Numbered from the stretch's first letter, positions 38,229 to 48,276 are shown. The stretch is 64,000 bases of DNA from Geminocystis sp. NIES-3708 (GCF_001548095.1 NZ_AP014815.1:2603656-2667655); one strand, 5' to 3'. Notes: generated by a model not told the origin, from the sequence alone. Made by a program: numbers and translations.

Positions 38229-40991
38229 ATGAAGATACCAAATTTGACTAAAGTTATTCATCAATTACCATTACAAACAGTTTTAGTAACTTCTTTCGTC
38301 ACCCAGATTATTATTACTGTTGGTATAGTCGGTTATTTATCTATTAAAAATAGTGAAAAAATTGTTACTGAAATGATTAATAACTTAAGTGAAGAGATAG
38401 GTAATCAAGTTATTCAAAATTTAGATTCTTATTTAACTTTACCGCAACAAATTAACCAAGATAATTTAAGATTAGTTAAATCAAATTTTCTAACATTTAA
38501 TAATCTTGATAAATGGGAAAATCATTTATGGAGACAAATACAAGATTTTCCTGATATAGCTTTTATTGCTGTTGTTAATCCAAAGGGTGAATATCGTGCA
38601 GGAGAAAGATTAGAAAATAATCAATTTACTATTAATATTGTATCACCAAAAAATAATTTTACTTTTGAATCTTTTAATACTAATAAATTAGGAGAAAAAA
38701 CCACCCTTTTTCAAAGTCTTCCTGATAAAGATATTAGAAAACAAGTATGGTATCAACAAGCAATAAATACAGGCAAAAGTACTTGGAGTGATTTACACAT
38801 TTCTTACTTAGAGCCTCTTTTATTAATTTCTAATTTACAACCTGTTGATGTAGATAATAATGGTATTTTTGATGGTTTTTTAAATGCAACCATTAAACTA
38901 GATCACATTAGCAAATTTTTAAAAGATTTACAAATTAGTCCATCATCCCAAATATTCATCGTGAATAATGAAGGTGAATTAATTGCTAATTCGACAGGTG
39001 AAATTCCTTTTAATTTTAGCGAAAAAACTCTAACTTTAGCTAAAAATAGCAATGATAGTTTAACTCGTTTTATTACTGAATCTTTATCCTTAAAAATCAC
39101 TAACTTACAAGAAATTAAAAATAATAAAAAGTTCATTTTTACCCTCGATAATGAAAACTATTTTACCCAGGTAATCCGCTATCAAGATTATTTAGGTTTA
39201 GATTGGTTTGTGGTTGTGGTTATCCCTCAGTCAGATTTTATGGCTTCAATTAATGCTAATACTAAACATACTATTCTTCTTAGTCTTTTAGGTGTTTTGA
39301 TTTCTATCATTATTGGTTATCTAATTTCTCGTTGGTTAGCTAAACCCATTCAAGAATTAGCCACTGCTAGTTATGATTTTTCTCAAGGAAATTTACAAAC
39401 TAGAGTTAAAATTCAAGGTGTCAAAGAGTTAACTAATTTGTCCATGACTTTTAATTATATGGCTGATGAATTATTGACTTCTTTAAACAGTTTAGAAAAA
39501 ATTAATAATGAGTTAGAAAATCGAGTTTTAGAGCGCACTCAACAACTAACAGAAGCTAAAGACAAAGCTGAAGTTGCCAATCATGCTAAAAGTACTTTTT
39601 TAGCTAATATGAGTCACGAATTACGCACTCCTTTAAATGCTATTCTTGGTTTTGCTCAATTGATGATGCGATCGCAAACATTGCCACCACAAGATCGAGA
39701 AAAAATTAGTATTATTAACCGTAGTGGAGAATATTTACTAACGTTGATTAATAATATTTTAGATTTAGCTAAAATAGAGGCAGGAAAAACCTCTTTTAAT
39801 CCCCATAATTTTGACCTTTATCGCCTGTTAGATGAATTAGAAGACTTTTTAAGACTAAATGCCGAACAAAAAGCGTTACAGCTTATTTTCGAGCGACATC
39901 CAGACACGCCTCAATATATTTATACAGATTCAGTTAAACTCCGACAAGTATTAATCAATCTTCTGAGTAACGCCTTAAAATTCACCAAAGAAGGAGGAGT
40001 CAGTGTTTTTGTCACTCCCGAAAACTCTTCTCTTTTCACCAAAGAGACAATGGAAGATAACAGCGATAAAATTAACCTCATCTTTGAAGTTAGCGACACG
40101 GGTGCAGGAATAGAAGCTAAAGACTTACAAGAATTATTCAAAGCCTTTCATCAAACTGATACAGGAAAAAACTCCCAAGAAGGCACAGGTTTAGGTTTAG
40201 TCATCAGTCGTAAATTCATTACGTTAATGGGGGGAGACATCACCGTCAACAGCGAAGTAGGAGTTGGCACGACTTTTATATTTAATATTATTGCTCAAAA
40301 AGTTGATAGTCTATCCATAGAAAAGGAATCCATCGTTAGTCGAGTTATTGGCTTACAACCCCATGACAATAAATATCGTATTTTAGTCGTCGATGATAAA
40401 GAAGTCAATTGTCAACTATTAAATAGCTTATTAACCCCCATCGGTTTTGAAGTGAAAGAAGCCTATAATGGGCAACAAGCCGTGAAAATTTGGAAAGAAT
40501 GGCAACCTCATCTAATTTTTATGGATATGCGAATGCCTGTGATGGATGGTTATGAAGCGACTCAAATAATTAAAAGTGAAATAAAAGGGAATGCAACGGC
40601 GGTAATTGCCTTAACTGCTAGTGTTTTAGAGGAAGAAAAAGTAATTTGTTTATCAGCAGGATGTGATGATTTTTTACGGAAACCTTTTCGACAAGAAGCC
40701 ATTTTTAACGCAATAGAAAAACACTTAGGAGTAGAATATATTTATGAGGAGGATTCGTCATCTCCTATGGTAAAAAATAATAAAATTTTAACCAGTGAAA
40801 GCCTTAAAATAATGCCTGAAACTTGGTTGGAAGAAATGTATCAAGCCACATTAATTTTAGATGAGGAAAAAGTTATGAGTTTAATCACAGAAATTTCTGA
40901 AAATCATAAACATATCGCTGATAGTTTACAAGAATTAGTTAACAATTTTCAACTGGAAGAAATTGCAAAACTAATTAACAATGAAAAATAG
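38229..40991 (+). CDS. Hybrid sensor histidine kinase/response regulator
   Basis: 920 residues. TM1 (~16-38), a large extracytoplasmic sensor domain of Cache type (~40-350; IAFIAVVNPKGEYRAGE, YFTQVIRYQDYLGLDWFVVVVIP), TM2 (~355-372), HAMP, a coiled coil, HisKA with FLANMSHELRTPLN (phospho-acceptor His463), HATPase with LINLLSNALKFT, DTGAGIEAKDLQ and GTGLGLVISRKF, then a receiver (ILVVDD 718-723; acceptor Asp766). A ~75-residue helical tail (~845-920) follows, common in cyanobacterial hybrid kinases and possibly a degenerate Hpt. The ligand is unknown. It may work with the REC-PAS-kinase encoded downstream. Confidence 0.93.
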   Translation: MKIPNLTKVIHQLPLQTVLVTSFVTQIIITVGIVGYLSIKNSEKIVTEMINNLSEEIGNQVIQNLDSYLTLPQQINQDNLRLVKSNFLTFNNLDKWENHLWRQIQDFPDIAFIAVVNPKGEYRAGERLENNQFTINIVSPKNNFTFESFNTNKLGEKTTLFQSLPDKDIRKQVWYQQAINTGKSTWSDLHISYLEPLLLISNLQPVDVDNNGIFDGFLNATIKLDHISKFLKDLQISPSSQIFIVNNEGELIANSTGEIPFNFSEKTLTLAKNSNDSLTRFITESLSLKITNLQEIKNNKKFIFTLDNENYFTQVIRYQDYLGLDWFVVVVIPQSDFMASINANTKHTILLSLLGVLISIIIGYLISRWLAKPIQELATASYDFSQGNLQTRVKIQGVKELTNLSMTFNYMADELLTSLNSLEKINNELENRVLERTQQLTEAKDKAEVANHAKSTFLANMSHELRTPLNAILGFAQLMMRSQTLPPQDREKISIINRSGEYLLTLINNILDLAKIEAGKTSFNPHNFDLYRLLDELEDFLRLNAEQKALQLIFERHPDTPQYIYTDSVKLRQVLINLLSNALKFTKEGGVSVFVTPENSSLFTKETMEDNSDKINLIFEVSDTGAGIEAKDLQELFKAFHQTDTGKNSQEGTGLGLVISRKFITLMGGDITVNSEVGVGTTFIFNIIAQKVDSLSIEKESIVSRVIGLQPHDNKYRILVVDDKEVNCQLLNSLLTPIGFEVKEAYNGQQAVKIWKEWQPHLIFMDMRMPVMDGYEATQIIKSEIKGNATAVIALTASVLEEEKVICLSAGCDDFLRKPFRQEAIFNAIEKHLGVEYIYEEDSSSPMVKNNKILTSESLKIMPETWLEEMYQATLILDEEKVMSLITEISENHKHIADSLQELVNNFQLEEIAKLINNEK

Positions 40992-40992
40992 G

Positions 40993-41020
40993 CAATTAAC
41001 AATTAACAATTAATAATTAA
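40993..41020. repeat. Heptanucleotide tandem array, YAATTAA x4
   Basis: CAATTAA, CAATTAA, CAATTAA, TAATTAA, starting two bases after the stop codon of the hybrid kinase gene. Same class as the other 3'-end heptamer arrays in the window. Confidence 0.85.
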
Positions 41021-41180
41021 TAATGGATAGTTAATATTTTATAAATTAAGATAATATAGTGGAAAATGATTTGATTGGGAAATTATAAAAACTCAAAAGT
41101 AATTATAATATATATATTTATCCTTTGCCTCTTGCCCTTTGCTATAAAAATTATAAACTTTTATACTTGACTCTAAATTA

Positions 41181-42764
41181 ATGAATAATAACAATAATAG
41201 TGATAATAAAGGAGATATTTTAATAGTAGATGATTTACCTGATAACTTACGAGTACTTTCGCAAATTTTAGTCGAAAAAAACTATCATGTTAGAAAAGCA
41301 ATTAACGGAAAAACTGCTATTCGAGCCGCACAATTAGCAATACCAGATTTGATTCTTTTAGATATAAAAATGCCTGAAATGGATGGTTATGAAGTGTGCA
41401 AATATCTTAAATTAGATGAAATTACCGCAGATATTCCCATTATTTTTATCAGTGCTTTAGATGATACTATCGATAAAATAAAAGCCTTTGAAGTTGGGGG
41501 AGTTGACTATATAACTAAACCTTTTCAAGTAGAAGAAGTTATAGCCAGAATTGAAAGTCAATTAACCATTCAGCGACAAAAAAAACAATTAAAAAAAGAA
41601 ATTGAACAACGTAAATATACTGAAGAAATTTTACATCAATCAAGATCTGTATTGTCAAGTGTTTTAAATAGCTCTCTGGATGGCATCGCCGCCATAGAAG
41701 CTTTAAGAGATAATAATACTGGAGAGATTATTGATTTTCGTTGTTTAATAGTTAACCCCGTAATTGCAAGGGCATTTGGCAAAAATAAAACTGATTTAAT
41801 CGGTAAAATTGGTATTAAACAAATTTTTAATAAAATTAATGACAAAGTTTTTTATTCTTTAATTGAAGTGGTAGAAACAGGAAAATCTTTTTCTCAAGAT
41901 GTTTATTATAAATATAATTCTTTAAAATATTGGTTTCATTTAACTGTGGTAAAATTAGGAGACGGTTTATCTCTTACTGTCAGAAATATTACCACCAGAA
42001 AAGAAACAGAATTAGAGCTACAAAAAATCAATCAAGATTTAGAAACTTTTTCTTATAGTATAGCTCACGATTTACGCAATTATATTAATAATATAAACGT
42101 TTCTAGTTGTTTATTAAAAGAGGAAATAGAAGCTACTCCTAATGTATCAGAAGATCAGTTAGAGTTAATTAATATTATTAATGATTCTTGCGAAAGAACT
42201 ATTAATGTTTTAGAAGGAATTACTGAGTTATCAAGGTTAAAATATGAGCCTATTAAACCAACTTCTTTTAATCTTTCTCAATTAACTAAAGAAATTTTTA
42301 CTTATTTACAAAGTAGTCAACCTAAGAGAAAAATAGAGTTCATTATTCAAGAAGATATAACCGTAACTGCAGATATTAAACTATTAAATGTTGCCCTTGA
42401 AAATTTAATCAAAAATGCGTGGAAATATACCCAACAAACACCAGAACCAAAAATTGAATTTGGAGAAATCAAATATAATACTAAACTATGGGAAGAAAAA
42501 ATTAAATTAACGAATATTTCCTTAACAGAAATAATAGAAAAAAATATTTATTTTATTAAAGATAATGGTATTGGCTTTGATGATCAAAATATAGATAAAC
42601 TATTTACCCCTTTTAAAAAATTACATCAAGATTCTCAATTTGAAGGCACAGGAATTGGTTTATCTATTGTTAAAAGAATTATTGAACTTCATGATGGCAT
42701 TATTTGGGCAGAATCAGAATTAAATAAAGGCTCTACTTTTTATTTTATTTTAAGTCAAGAATAA
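41181..42764 (+). CDS. Soluble REC-PAS-histidine kinase
   Basis: 527 residues without membrane segments. An N-terminal receiver domain (ILIVDDLPDNLRVLSQIL; acceptor Asp61 in LLDIKMPEMDGYE), a coiled linker, a PAS-like domain (~155-275), then HisKA with FSYSIAHDLRNYIN (acceptor His296) and HATPase (LENLIKNAWKYT, DNGIGFDDQNI, GTGIGLSIVKRI). The HisKA is of the phytochrome-like AHDLR type. A receiver at the front suggests it is itself phosphorylated by another kinase, plausibly the hybrid kinase 190 bp upstream; no output regulator gene is adjacent. Confidence 0.92.
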   Translation: MNNNNNSDNKGDILIVDDLPDNLRVLSQILVEKNYHVRKAINGKTAIRAAQLAIPDLILLDIKMPEMDGYEVCKYLKLDEITADIPIIFISALDDTIDKIKAFEVGGVDYITKPFQVEEVIARIESQLTIQRQKKQLKKEIEQRKYTEEILHQSRSVLSSVLNSSLDGIAAIEALRDNNTGEIIDFRCLIVNPVIARAFGKNKTDLIGKIGIKQIFNKINDKVFYSLIEVVETGKSFSQDVYYKYNSLKYWFHLTVVKLGDGLSLTVRNITTRKETELELQKINQDLETFSYSIAHDLRNYINNINVSSCLLKEEIEATPNVSEDQLELINIINDSCERTINVLEGITELSRLKYEPIKPTSFNLSQLTKEIFTYLQSSQPKRKIEFIIQEDITVTADIKLLNVALENLIKNAWKYTQQTPEPKIEFGEIKYNTKLWEEKIKLTNISLTEIIEKNIYFIKDNGIGFDDQNIDKLFTPFKKLHQDSQFEGTGIGLSIVKRIIELHDGIIWAESELNKGSTFYFILSQE

Positions 42765-42985
42765 TCAATCTTATTTAGCTTTGGTTAATTAAGATATTTT
42801 TTGTAAAATCTTGATTTTAAAAGACACAAGTTAAATCAAGTTTAACTAACTCCTAAAAGCTAATAGTTGATACCTCAAACTTCTAAAAATCTCACAATTC
42901 TCATAGTTGGATTGGTATATTGAAGGTAAAATAAGTAAAACTATAAAAAAAGTAGTAAAAAAATTATTATTCACTAATTTTATTG

Positions 42986-43711
42986 ATGAACGAAAATAGT
43001 CTATTACCAATCTATCAAGAATTATGGCAAACCACTACTAATTGGACACCATCTATAGAACAATTAAACTTATTTCAAGAATTATATAATGAAATATTAA
43101 TTATTAATCGACACTTGAATTTAACTAGAATTACTACTTCGGAAGAATTTTGGGAAAAAAATTTATGGGATTCTTTAGCACCGATTTTAGAACATAATTT
43201 AAAGGATAAAAAAGTTATTGATATTGGCACAGGAGGAGGTTTCCCTGGATTACCAATTGCGATAATTTTTCCAGAAGCAAAGTTAACATTAATGGATTCT
43301 GTGGCAAAAAAAATTAAATTTATTAATGAGTTTTCTCACAAGTTAAATTTGAAAAATATTGAAACTTTAGTTAATAGAGCCGAAATTATTGGACAAGATC
43401 AAAATTATCGAAAACAATATGATTTTGCTCTAATTAGAGCAGTAGCGGAAATATCAGTTTGTTTAGAGTATAGTTTACCTTTACTAAAGCTTGGAGGAAT
43501 TGCGATTTTATATCGTGGAAATTTAACACAAGAAGAAAAAGAAATAACTGAAAAAATTGCTCATAAATTAGGAGGAAAAATTGTTAAAATAACTAATAAA
43601 AATACACCTATTCAAGATCATATTCGTCACTGTATTTATATCGAAAAAGTGAAATTAACTCCTAAAAAATATCCCAGAGAAGTGGGTAAACCAACGAAAT
43701 TACCTTTATGA
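42986..43711 (+). CDS. rsmG: 16S rRNA (guanine-527-N7)-methyltransferase
   Basis: A SAM-dependent methyltransferase acting on G527 of 16S rRNA. About 241 residues. ITTSEEFWEKNLWDSLAP, IDIGTGGGFPGLPIAI (SAM loop), LMDSVAKKIKFIN and FALIRAVAEI are typical of RsmG/GidB. I choose ATG 42986; an in-frame TTG sits just before it. It ends close to the convergent tmRNA gene. Confidence 0.95.
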   Translation: MNENSLLPIYQELWQTTTNWTPSIEQLNLFQELYNEILIINRHLNLTRITTSEEFWEKNLWDSLAPILEHNLKDKKVIDIGTGGGFPGLPIAIIFPEAKLTLMDSVAKKIKFINEFSHKLNLKNIETLVNRAEIIGQDQNYRKQYDFALIRAVAEISVCLEYSLPLLKLGGIAILYRGNLTQEEKEITEKIAHKLGGKIVKITNKNTPIQDHIRHCIYIEKVKLTPKKYPREVGKPTKLPL

Positions 43712-43754
43712 TGTCCACAAAAAAAGACCAATGCCCTTGACATCGATCTTTTTT
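43710..43754. terminator. Hairpin between rsmG and ssrA
   Basis: GATGTC (43710-43715) pairs with GACATC (43739-43744), and AAAAAGA pairs with TCTTTTT in an alternative fold. On the + strand it is followed by GATCTTTTTT. It lies between the 3' ends of rsmG and ssrA and could end both. Confidence 0.55.
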
Positions 43755-43765
43755 ATGATTATATA

Positions 43766-44151
43766 TGGAGCTGAGCAGAGTTGAACTGCTGTCCAAACTG
43801 GTTATTTACCTATCGCTCATTCACAGGTTTAGCTCTTTTATTCCTCAGAGCGGGAACTATCACTTATCCCTGATAGCAGGATTTTCTAGTATATTCTTAG
43901 ATTAGTGTCAGACTAGAAGCCTTCACTAAGAGCATCCGTTGAGGGTTGCCTATAATAATTAACGGAATCATACTATAAGCGCTCGAACCGAAATTAGGTC
44001 TTAGGCAGCAACAGGTGCAGCTTTACGAGCAAAAGGAACGATGTTGTTCGCAGTTACATTTTTTTTGAGTCCGGTATTTTCGAGAGAAGACTCACTCTCG
44101 ACCTGAATCACGGGTCAGCTTTCACCAGCCTGTCGAAACCGTTACAGCCCC
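43766..44151 (-). ncRNA. ssrA: Transfer-messenger RNA (tmRNA)
   Basis: Rescues stalled ribosomes and tags the incomplete protein. On the minus strand the 5' end GGGGCTGTAACGGTTTCGAC and the 3' end TTCAACTCTGCTCAGCTCCA form the tRNA-like acceptor and T arm. The tag frame (44051-44001) encodes ANNIVPFARKAAPVAA then TAA, the usual cyanobacterial tag form. The 3' CCA is not encoded. About 386 nt, one-piece. Confidence 0.96.
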
Positions 44152-44155
44152 GTGC

Positions 44156-44185
44156 ATTATACTATCATAACTCTTATTTTTGTAA
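44156..44185 (-). promoter_or_regulatory. ssrA promoter
   Basis: Read on the minus strand, TTACAA (44185-44180), an 18-nt spacer and a perfect TATAAT (44161-44156) lie just before the tmRNA 5' end. The distance from the -10 box to the mature 5' end is only 4 nt, so the start of transcription is probably close to the mature end. Confidence 0.55.
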
Positions 44186-44337
44186 TTGACAATAGATTTT
44201 TGATTCGTAAGATTAATTTCTAAATTAGCTTTACAAGATTTAACGTAACGAAATATTACTAAACTCTAGGGAAAAAGTCGGCGATCGCCTTAAACTAAGA
44301 AGACGGTCATTATTTTATCAAATTATATTATTTAACT

Positions 44338-45330
44338 ATGTTCCCTATTAGTCGTCCTCGTCGTTTGCGTCAAAATCTTCAACTAAGACGCATGGTGCAA
44401 GAAACCGTCTTGACTGCCAATGATTTAATTTACCCTTTATTTGCTGTGCCGGGTAATGCCATCGCCAAGGAAGTAAAATCCATGCCGGGTGTTTACCAAC
44501 TATCGGTAGATAAAATCGTTGAAGAAGCTAAAGAAGTCTATGATTTAGGCATTCCTGCTATTATTTTATTTGGTATTCCTACAGATAAAGATAATGATGC
44601 CACTGGTGCATGGCATGATTGCGGAATTGTCCAAAAAGCAGCTACGGCAGTAAAAGAAGCTTTACCAGATTTGATTGTTATTGCTGATACCTGTCTTTGT
44701 GAATATACTCCTCATGGCCATTGTGGTTACTTAGAAGTTGGGGATTTAGCGGGAAGAGTCTTAAATGATCCGACTCTCGAATTACTCAAAAAAACTGCGG
44801 TTTCTCAAGCCAAAGCTGGTGCTGATATTATCGCCCCTTCAGGCATGATGGATGGTTTTGTTACTTCTATTCGTGAAGCTTTAGACGAAGCAGGTTTTGA
44901 AAATACTCCCATTCTTTCCTATGCCGCTAAATATGCTTCTGCTTATTATGGACCATTTCGTGATGCGGCAGAATCAGCCCCTAGTCATGGCGATCGCCGA
45001 ACCTACCAGATGAATCCTGCTAATGCCCTGGAAGCCTTAAAAGAAGTGGAATTAGACATCGCTGAGGGTGCAGATATGTTAATGGTAAAACCTGCTTTAT
45101 CCTATATGGATATAATTTGGCGTGTTAAAGAAATCACAAATTTACCCGTAGCGGCTTATAACGTATCAGGAGAATATTCTATGGTGAAAGCCGCCGCCCT
45201 TAACGGTTGGATTGACGAGAAAAAAGTGACTCTTGAAACCTTAATGAGTTTTAAACGTGCTGGTGCAGACTTGATTTTAACCTATCATGCCAAAGATGCT
45301 GTGCGTTGGCTAAATGAAGTCAGTTTTTAA
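44338..45330 (+). CDS. hemB: Porphobilinogen synthase (delta-aminolevulinic acid dehydratase)
   Basis: Condenses two 5-aminolevulinate molecules to porphobilinogen, feeding heme, chlorophyll, bilin and corrinoid synthesis. 330 residues. The metal-site segment [14 protein letters not shown] has Cys119, Cys121 and Cys129, the zinc-type triad rather than the Asp-rich magnesium type. The Schiff-base lysine lies in LMVKPALSY, with the second lysine in [13 protein letters not shown]. ycf54, also in the tetrapyrrole pathway, is directly convergent downstream. Confidence 0.97.
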   Translation: MFPISRPRRLRQNLQLRRMVQETVLTANDLIYPLFAVPGNAIAKEVKSMPGVYQLSVDKIVEEAKEVYDLGIPAIILFGIPTDKDNDATGAWHDCGIVQKAATAVKEALPDLIVIADTCLCEYTPHGHCGYLEVGDLAGRVLNDPTLELLKKTAVSQAKAGADIIAPSGMMDGFVTSIREALDEAGFENTPILSYAAKYASAYYGPFRDAAESAPSHGDRRTYQMNPANALEALKEVELDIAEGADMLMVKPALSYMDIIWRVKEITNLPVAAYNVSGEYSMVKAAALNGWIDEKKVTLETLMSFKRAGADLILTYHAKDAVRWLNEVSF

Positions 45331-45385
45331 TCGTCTCTAATTTTTTCCTCAATATCTTTTTAAATCATTAGCAAATCTGAATTAA

Positions 45386-45425
45386 AAAATCCTTCCTAAA
45401 AATAAAATTAGGAGGATTTTTTATT
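45386..45425. terminator. Shared terminator of hemB and ycf54
   Basis: AAAAAATCCTTCCTAA is followed by an A-rich loop, then TTAGGAGGATTTTTTATTTT, a long stem with one bulged base and A/T tails on both sides. It sits between convergent hemB and ycf54 and reads as an intrinsic terminator on either strand. Confidence 0.8.
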
Positions 45426-45758
45426 TTAAACAGCGACAGTTAAAGATGCGATGGCATCGGGAATAGTGTCAGAAGGAGCATTAAATTCACCAGTAATAAC
45501 ATATTCTAAACGCAATTTTAAAAAAGTAATCCATTGCTTATTTAGAGAAATAACTGCTGCAGAGGGTTGAGGACATTTCGCCTTAATTTCTTTGAATTCT
45601 GGAGCATCTAAAAATGCAGGTTGTTTGATAAACCAAAAGTCAATTTCTTTATTGTTATCCTTATAAAACCTGTGTTTTTCGTCTATAATTTCATGTAAAT
45701 TTTCACTATCACTGGTCAAAAATTTTTCACTAGCTACAAGATAATAATAAGTAGTCAT
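45426..45758 (-). CDS. ycf54: Ycf54, Mg-protoporphyrin monomethyl ester cyclase accessory protein
   Basis: 110 residues from ATG 45758 (MTTYYYLVASEKF); a TTG four codons upstream is less likely. IDFWFIKQPAFLDAPEFKEI, CPQPSAAVISLNKQWITFLK and LRLEYVITGEFNAPSDTIPD match Ycf54/DUF2488. Ycf54 is needed for stability and activity of the oxygen-dependent cyclase that makes protochlorophyllide, at the thylakoid membrane. It is placed between hemB (convergent) and pdxJ (codirectional, 38 bp upstream). Confidence 0.93.
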   Translation of the reverse strand: MTTYYYLVASEKFLTSDSENLHEIIDEKHRFYKDNNKEIDFWFIKQPAFLDAPEFKEIKAKCPQPSAAVISLNKQWITFLKLRLEYVITGEFNAPSDTIPDAIASLTVAV

Positions 45759-45796
45759 AAATTGATTCAATTATTGTTACTAAAAAAAAGATAAAT

Positions 45797-46519
45797 TTAT
45801 AGTTGATTTTTCATTGCTAATTTCATTTCTTTAACAGCACGCTCTAAACCAACTAACACTGCTCTACTAATTATACTATGACCGATGTTTAACTCTTCCA
45901 TACCTTCAATACAAGCCACAGGATAAACATTCCAATAGGTTAAACCATGACCAGCATTTACCCTCAAACCTAATTCTAAAGCCTGTTGAGTACCTTTTTG
46001 TAAAGCAATAAATTCTTTCTGGATTGCTTCACCATTTAGTGCATCGGCATATTTGCCTGTATGTAACTCGATGAATTTAGCTTGAGTTTTAGCGGCGGCT
46101 TCAATTTGTTTTTCATCAGCATCAATAAACCAACTAACAGGAATATCCGCAGACTGCAATTTATCTACAACGGCGATAAATTTATCCAGATTTTTAACAA
46201 TATCGATGCCACCTTCAGTCGTCACTTCTTCCCTTTTTTCAGGTACTAATGTAACATAATCAGGTTTAATATCAAGAGCGATGGCAATCATTTCATCTGT
46301 AGCCGCCATTTCCAAGTTGAGATGAGTACGTACAGTTTCTCTTAAAATACGCACATCTCGATCTTGAATATGTCGTCTATCTTCCCGTAAATGAGTAGTA
46401 ATGCCGTCAGCACCGCCTAACTCAGCCAAAACGGCGGCAGAAACCGGATCTGGTTCAACGGTACGTCTGGCTTGACGAATAGTCGCTACATGGTCAATAT
46501 TAACCCCTAGTGTTAACAA
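45797..46519 (-). CDS. pdxJ: Pyridoxine 5'-phosphate synthase
   Basis: Condenses 3-amino-1-hydroxyacetone 1-phosphate with deoxyxylulose 5-phosphate to pyridoxine 5'-phosphate. 240 residues from TTG 46519, giving [20 protein letters not shown], the conserved family start. An AAGGAG ribosome site lies 8 nt before this TTG. The frame is open up to 46579, but the extra 20 residues do not look like the family. Other motifs: [36 protein letters not shown] and [12 protein letters not shown]. It pairs functionally with pdxA at 13416-14474. Confidence 0.95.
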   Translation of the reverse strand: MLTLGVNIDHVATIRQARRTVEPDPVSAAVLAELGGADGITTHLREDRRHIQDRDVRILRETVRTHLNLEMAATDEMIAIALDIKPDYVTLVPEKREEVTTEGGIDIVKNLDKFIAVVDKLQSADIPVSWFIDADEKQIEAAAKTQAKFIELHTGKYADALNGEAIQKEFIALQKGTQQALELGLRVNAGHGLTYWNVYPVACIEGMEELNIGHSIISRAVLVGLERAVKEMKLAMKNQL

Positions 46520-46646
46520 TTTTTCTTCTCCTTTTTTGACAAAAATGTTAATGAAAAATGTTTGTAGTAAACCATTCACAGGTTATTAAACTTTGAGCAA
46601 AAAACTAAAGTTTTGACTACAAACATTAATTCGTAATTCGTAATTT

Positions 46647-46796
46647 CTAATTATTATTGGCTTTATTGACTTGAATTTGATGTAAAAGAAGCTCTAATTC
46701 TGCCTCTAAACTCATATACTTAAGTTGTTGATCTGCTTGATAAGCTTTTTGTAGTCTTTCTAAATTATAGTTATTGTTTTTAACTTGGGTTTTCAT
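46647..46796 (-). CDS. 49-residue small protein
   Basis: ATG 46796 to TAG 46647 encodes 49 residues: a short basic head (MKTQVKNNNYN), then an amphipathic helix LERLQKAYQADQQLKYMSLE and AELELLLHQIQVNKANNN. The regular Leu/Ala pattern, low-complexity tail and intergenic position suggest a real small helical protein. The ribosome site is weak. No function recognised. It lies upstream of pdxJ on the same strand and divergent from ndhH. Confidence 0.55.
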   Translation of the reverse strand: MKTQVKNNNYNLERLQKAYQADQQLKYMSLEAELELLLHQIQVNKANNN

Positions 46797-46984
46797 TGAG
46801 TATAAATGCTTATTATTTTTATTATGATTAAGTATCTGATTTTAACTTAAAATTAAATAATATGTGATAGTTTAAGAAAAGTAAACAAATTGTTACTAAA
46901 ACTTAGATCGCACATAGACATTAACAATATAAACTGTGTCAAGTAATAAATATAAAAAAATTTAACCATTAAATTATCGGCTTT

Positions 46985-48169
46985 ATGGCTAAAATAGAAA
47001 CTAGAACAGAACCTATGGTACTAAACATGGGTCCTCATCATCCCTCTATGCACGGGGTTTTGAGACTCATTGTCACCCTTGATGGTGAAGACGTAGTGGA
47101 TTGTGAGCCTGTCATTGGTTATTTACATCGAGGCATGGAAAAAATCGCCGAAAATCGTACTAATGTAATGTATGTACCTTATGTTAGTCGTTGGGATTAC
47201 GCTGCGGGAATGTTTAATGAAGCCATTACGGTAAATGCACCAGAAAAATTAGCGAATATAACAGTGCCAAAACGAGCTCAATATATTCGAGTGATTATGT
47301 TAGAGTTAAATCGTATCGCTAATCATTTACTATGGCTAGGTCCATTTTTAGCAGATGTTGGTGCACAAACTCCCTTTTTCTATATCTTCCGTGAAAGAGA
47401 GATGATTTATGATTTGTGGGAATCAGCTACAGGGATGCGCTTAATCAATAATAATTATTTCCGTATCGGTGGCGTTGCCGTTGATTTACCTTACGGTTGG
47501 GTAGATAAATGTGAAGATTTCTGCGATTATTTTTTACCCAAAGTTGATGAGTATGAGAAGCTAATTACGAATAACCCCATTTTTCGTAAGCGAGTTGAAG
47601 GTTTAGGCACTATAACTCGTGAACAAGCTATTAACTGGGGCTTATCTGGTCCAATGTTACGGGCTTCTGGGGTACAATGGGATTTACGTAAAGTAGATCA
47701 TTATGAATGTTATGATGATTTTGACTGGGATGTACAATGGGAAACCGAAGGTGATTGTTTTGCCCGTTATATCATTCGTATTCGGGAAATGCGTGAATCA
47801 GTAAAAATTATTCGTCAGGCTTTAAAAGGCATACCCGGTGGTGCTTACGAAAATTTAGAGGCAAAAAGACTTCAAGAAGGAAAAAAATCTGAATGGAATA
47901 ACTTTGATTATCAATATATTGCTAAAAAAGTTGCCCCTACTTTTAAAATACCTGCAGGAGAGCATTATGTGCGTCTTGAAAGCGGTAAAGGTGAATTAGG
48001 AATATTTATTGTGGGTAATGATGATGTTTTCCCTTGGCGTTGGAAAATTCGTGCACCTGATTTCAATAATTTACAAATCCTTCCTCATCTACTTCGAGGT
48101 GTTAAAGTTGCTGATATTATGGCAATTCTTGGGAGTATTGATGTAATTATGGGTTCGGTTGATAGATAA
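46985..48169 (+). CDS. ndhH: NAD(P)H-quinone oxidoreductase subunit H
   Basis: A peripheral-arm subunit of the thylakoid NDH-1 complex (equivalent to NuoD), active in cyclic electron flow and respiration. 394 residues. [20 protein letters not shown] is the family signature at the quinone site. [37 protein letters not shown] and [14 protein letters not shown] (C-terminus) are conserved. Single gene, not in an ndh cluster, as usual in cyanobacteria. Confidence 0.98.
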   Translation: MAKIETRTEPMVLNMGPHHPSMHGVLRLIVTLDGEDVVDCEPVIGYLHRGMEKIAENRTNVMYVPYVSRWDYAAGMFNEAITVNAPEKLANITVPKRAQYIRVIMLELNRIANHLLWLGPFLADVGAQTPFFYIFREREMIYDLWESATGMRLINNNYFRIGGVAVDLPYGWVDKCEDFCDYFLPKVDEYEKLITNNPIFRKRVEGLGTITREQAINWGLSGPMLRASGVQWDLRKVDHYECYDDFDWDVQWETEGDCFARYIIRIREMRESVKIIRQALKGIPGGAYENLEAKRLQEGKKSEWNNFDYQYIAKKVAPTFKIPAGEHYVRLESGKGELGIFIVGNDDVFPWRWKIRAPDFNNLQILPHLLRGVKVADIMAILGSIDVIMGSVDR

Positions 48170-48173
48170 AAAA

Positions 48174-48194
48174 TAAGTAATAAGTAATAAGTAA
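48174..48194. repeat. Heptanucleotide tandem array, TAAGTAA x3
   Basis: Three perfect TAAGTAA units begin 5 bp after the ndhH stop. The MITE-like element at 48195 starts exactly at the end of the array, and a further ATAAGTA lies on its far side. Confidence 0.85.
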
Positions 48195-48276
48195 TAGACA
48201 TCTTCAAAAATTATCATTTAGAAAGGTTTAACCCCTTACTACAACAAAATAAAAAAATCTTTTTTGAAGATGTCTA
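48195..48276. mobile_element. 82-bp MITE-like element with 16-bp inverted repeats
   Basis: TAGACATCTTCAAAAA (48195-48210) and its exact inverse TTTTTGAAGATGTCTA (48261-48276) enclose about 50 bp without coding potential. TA at each edge fits a TA target duplication as in IS630/Tc1-type elements (inference). It has inserted into, or grown together with, the TAAGTAA heptamer array. Confidence 0.65.

Noticed and set aside
43766-44151. Integrated element at the ssrA 3' end
   Set aside because: No integrase and no duplicated 3' end of ssrA nearby.
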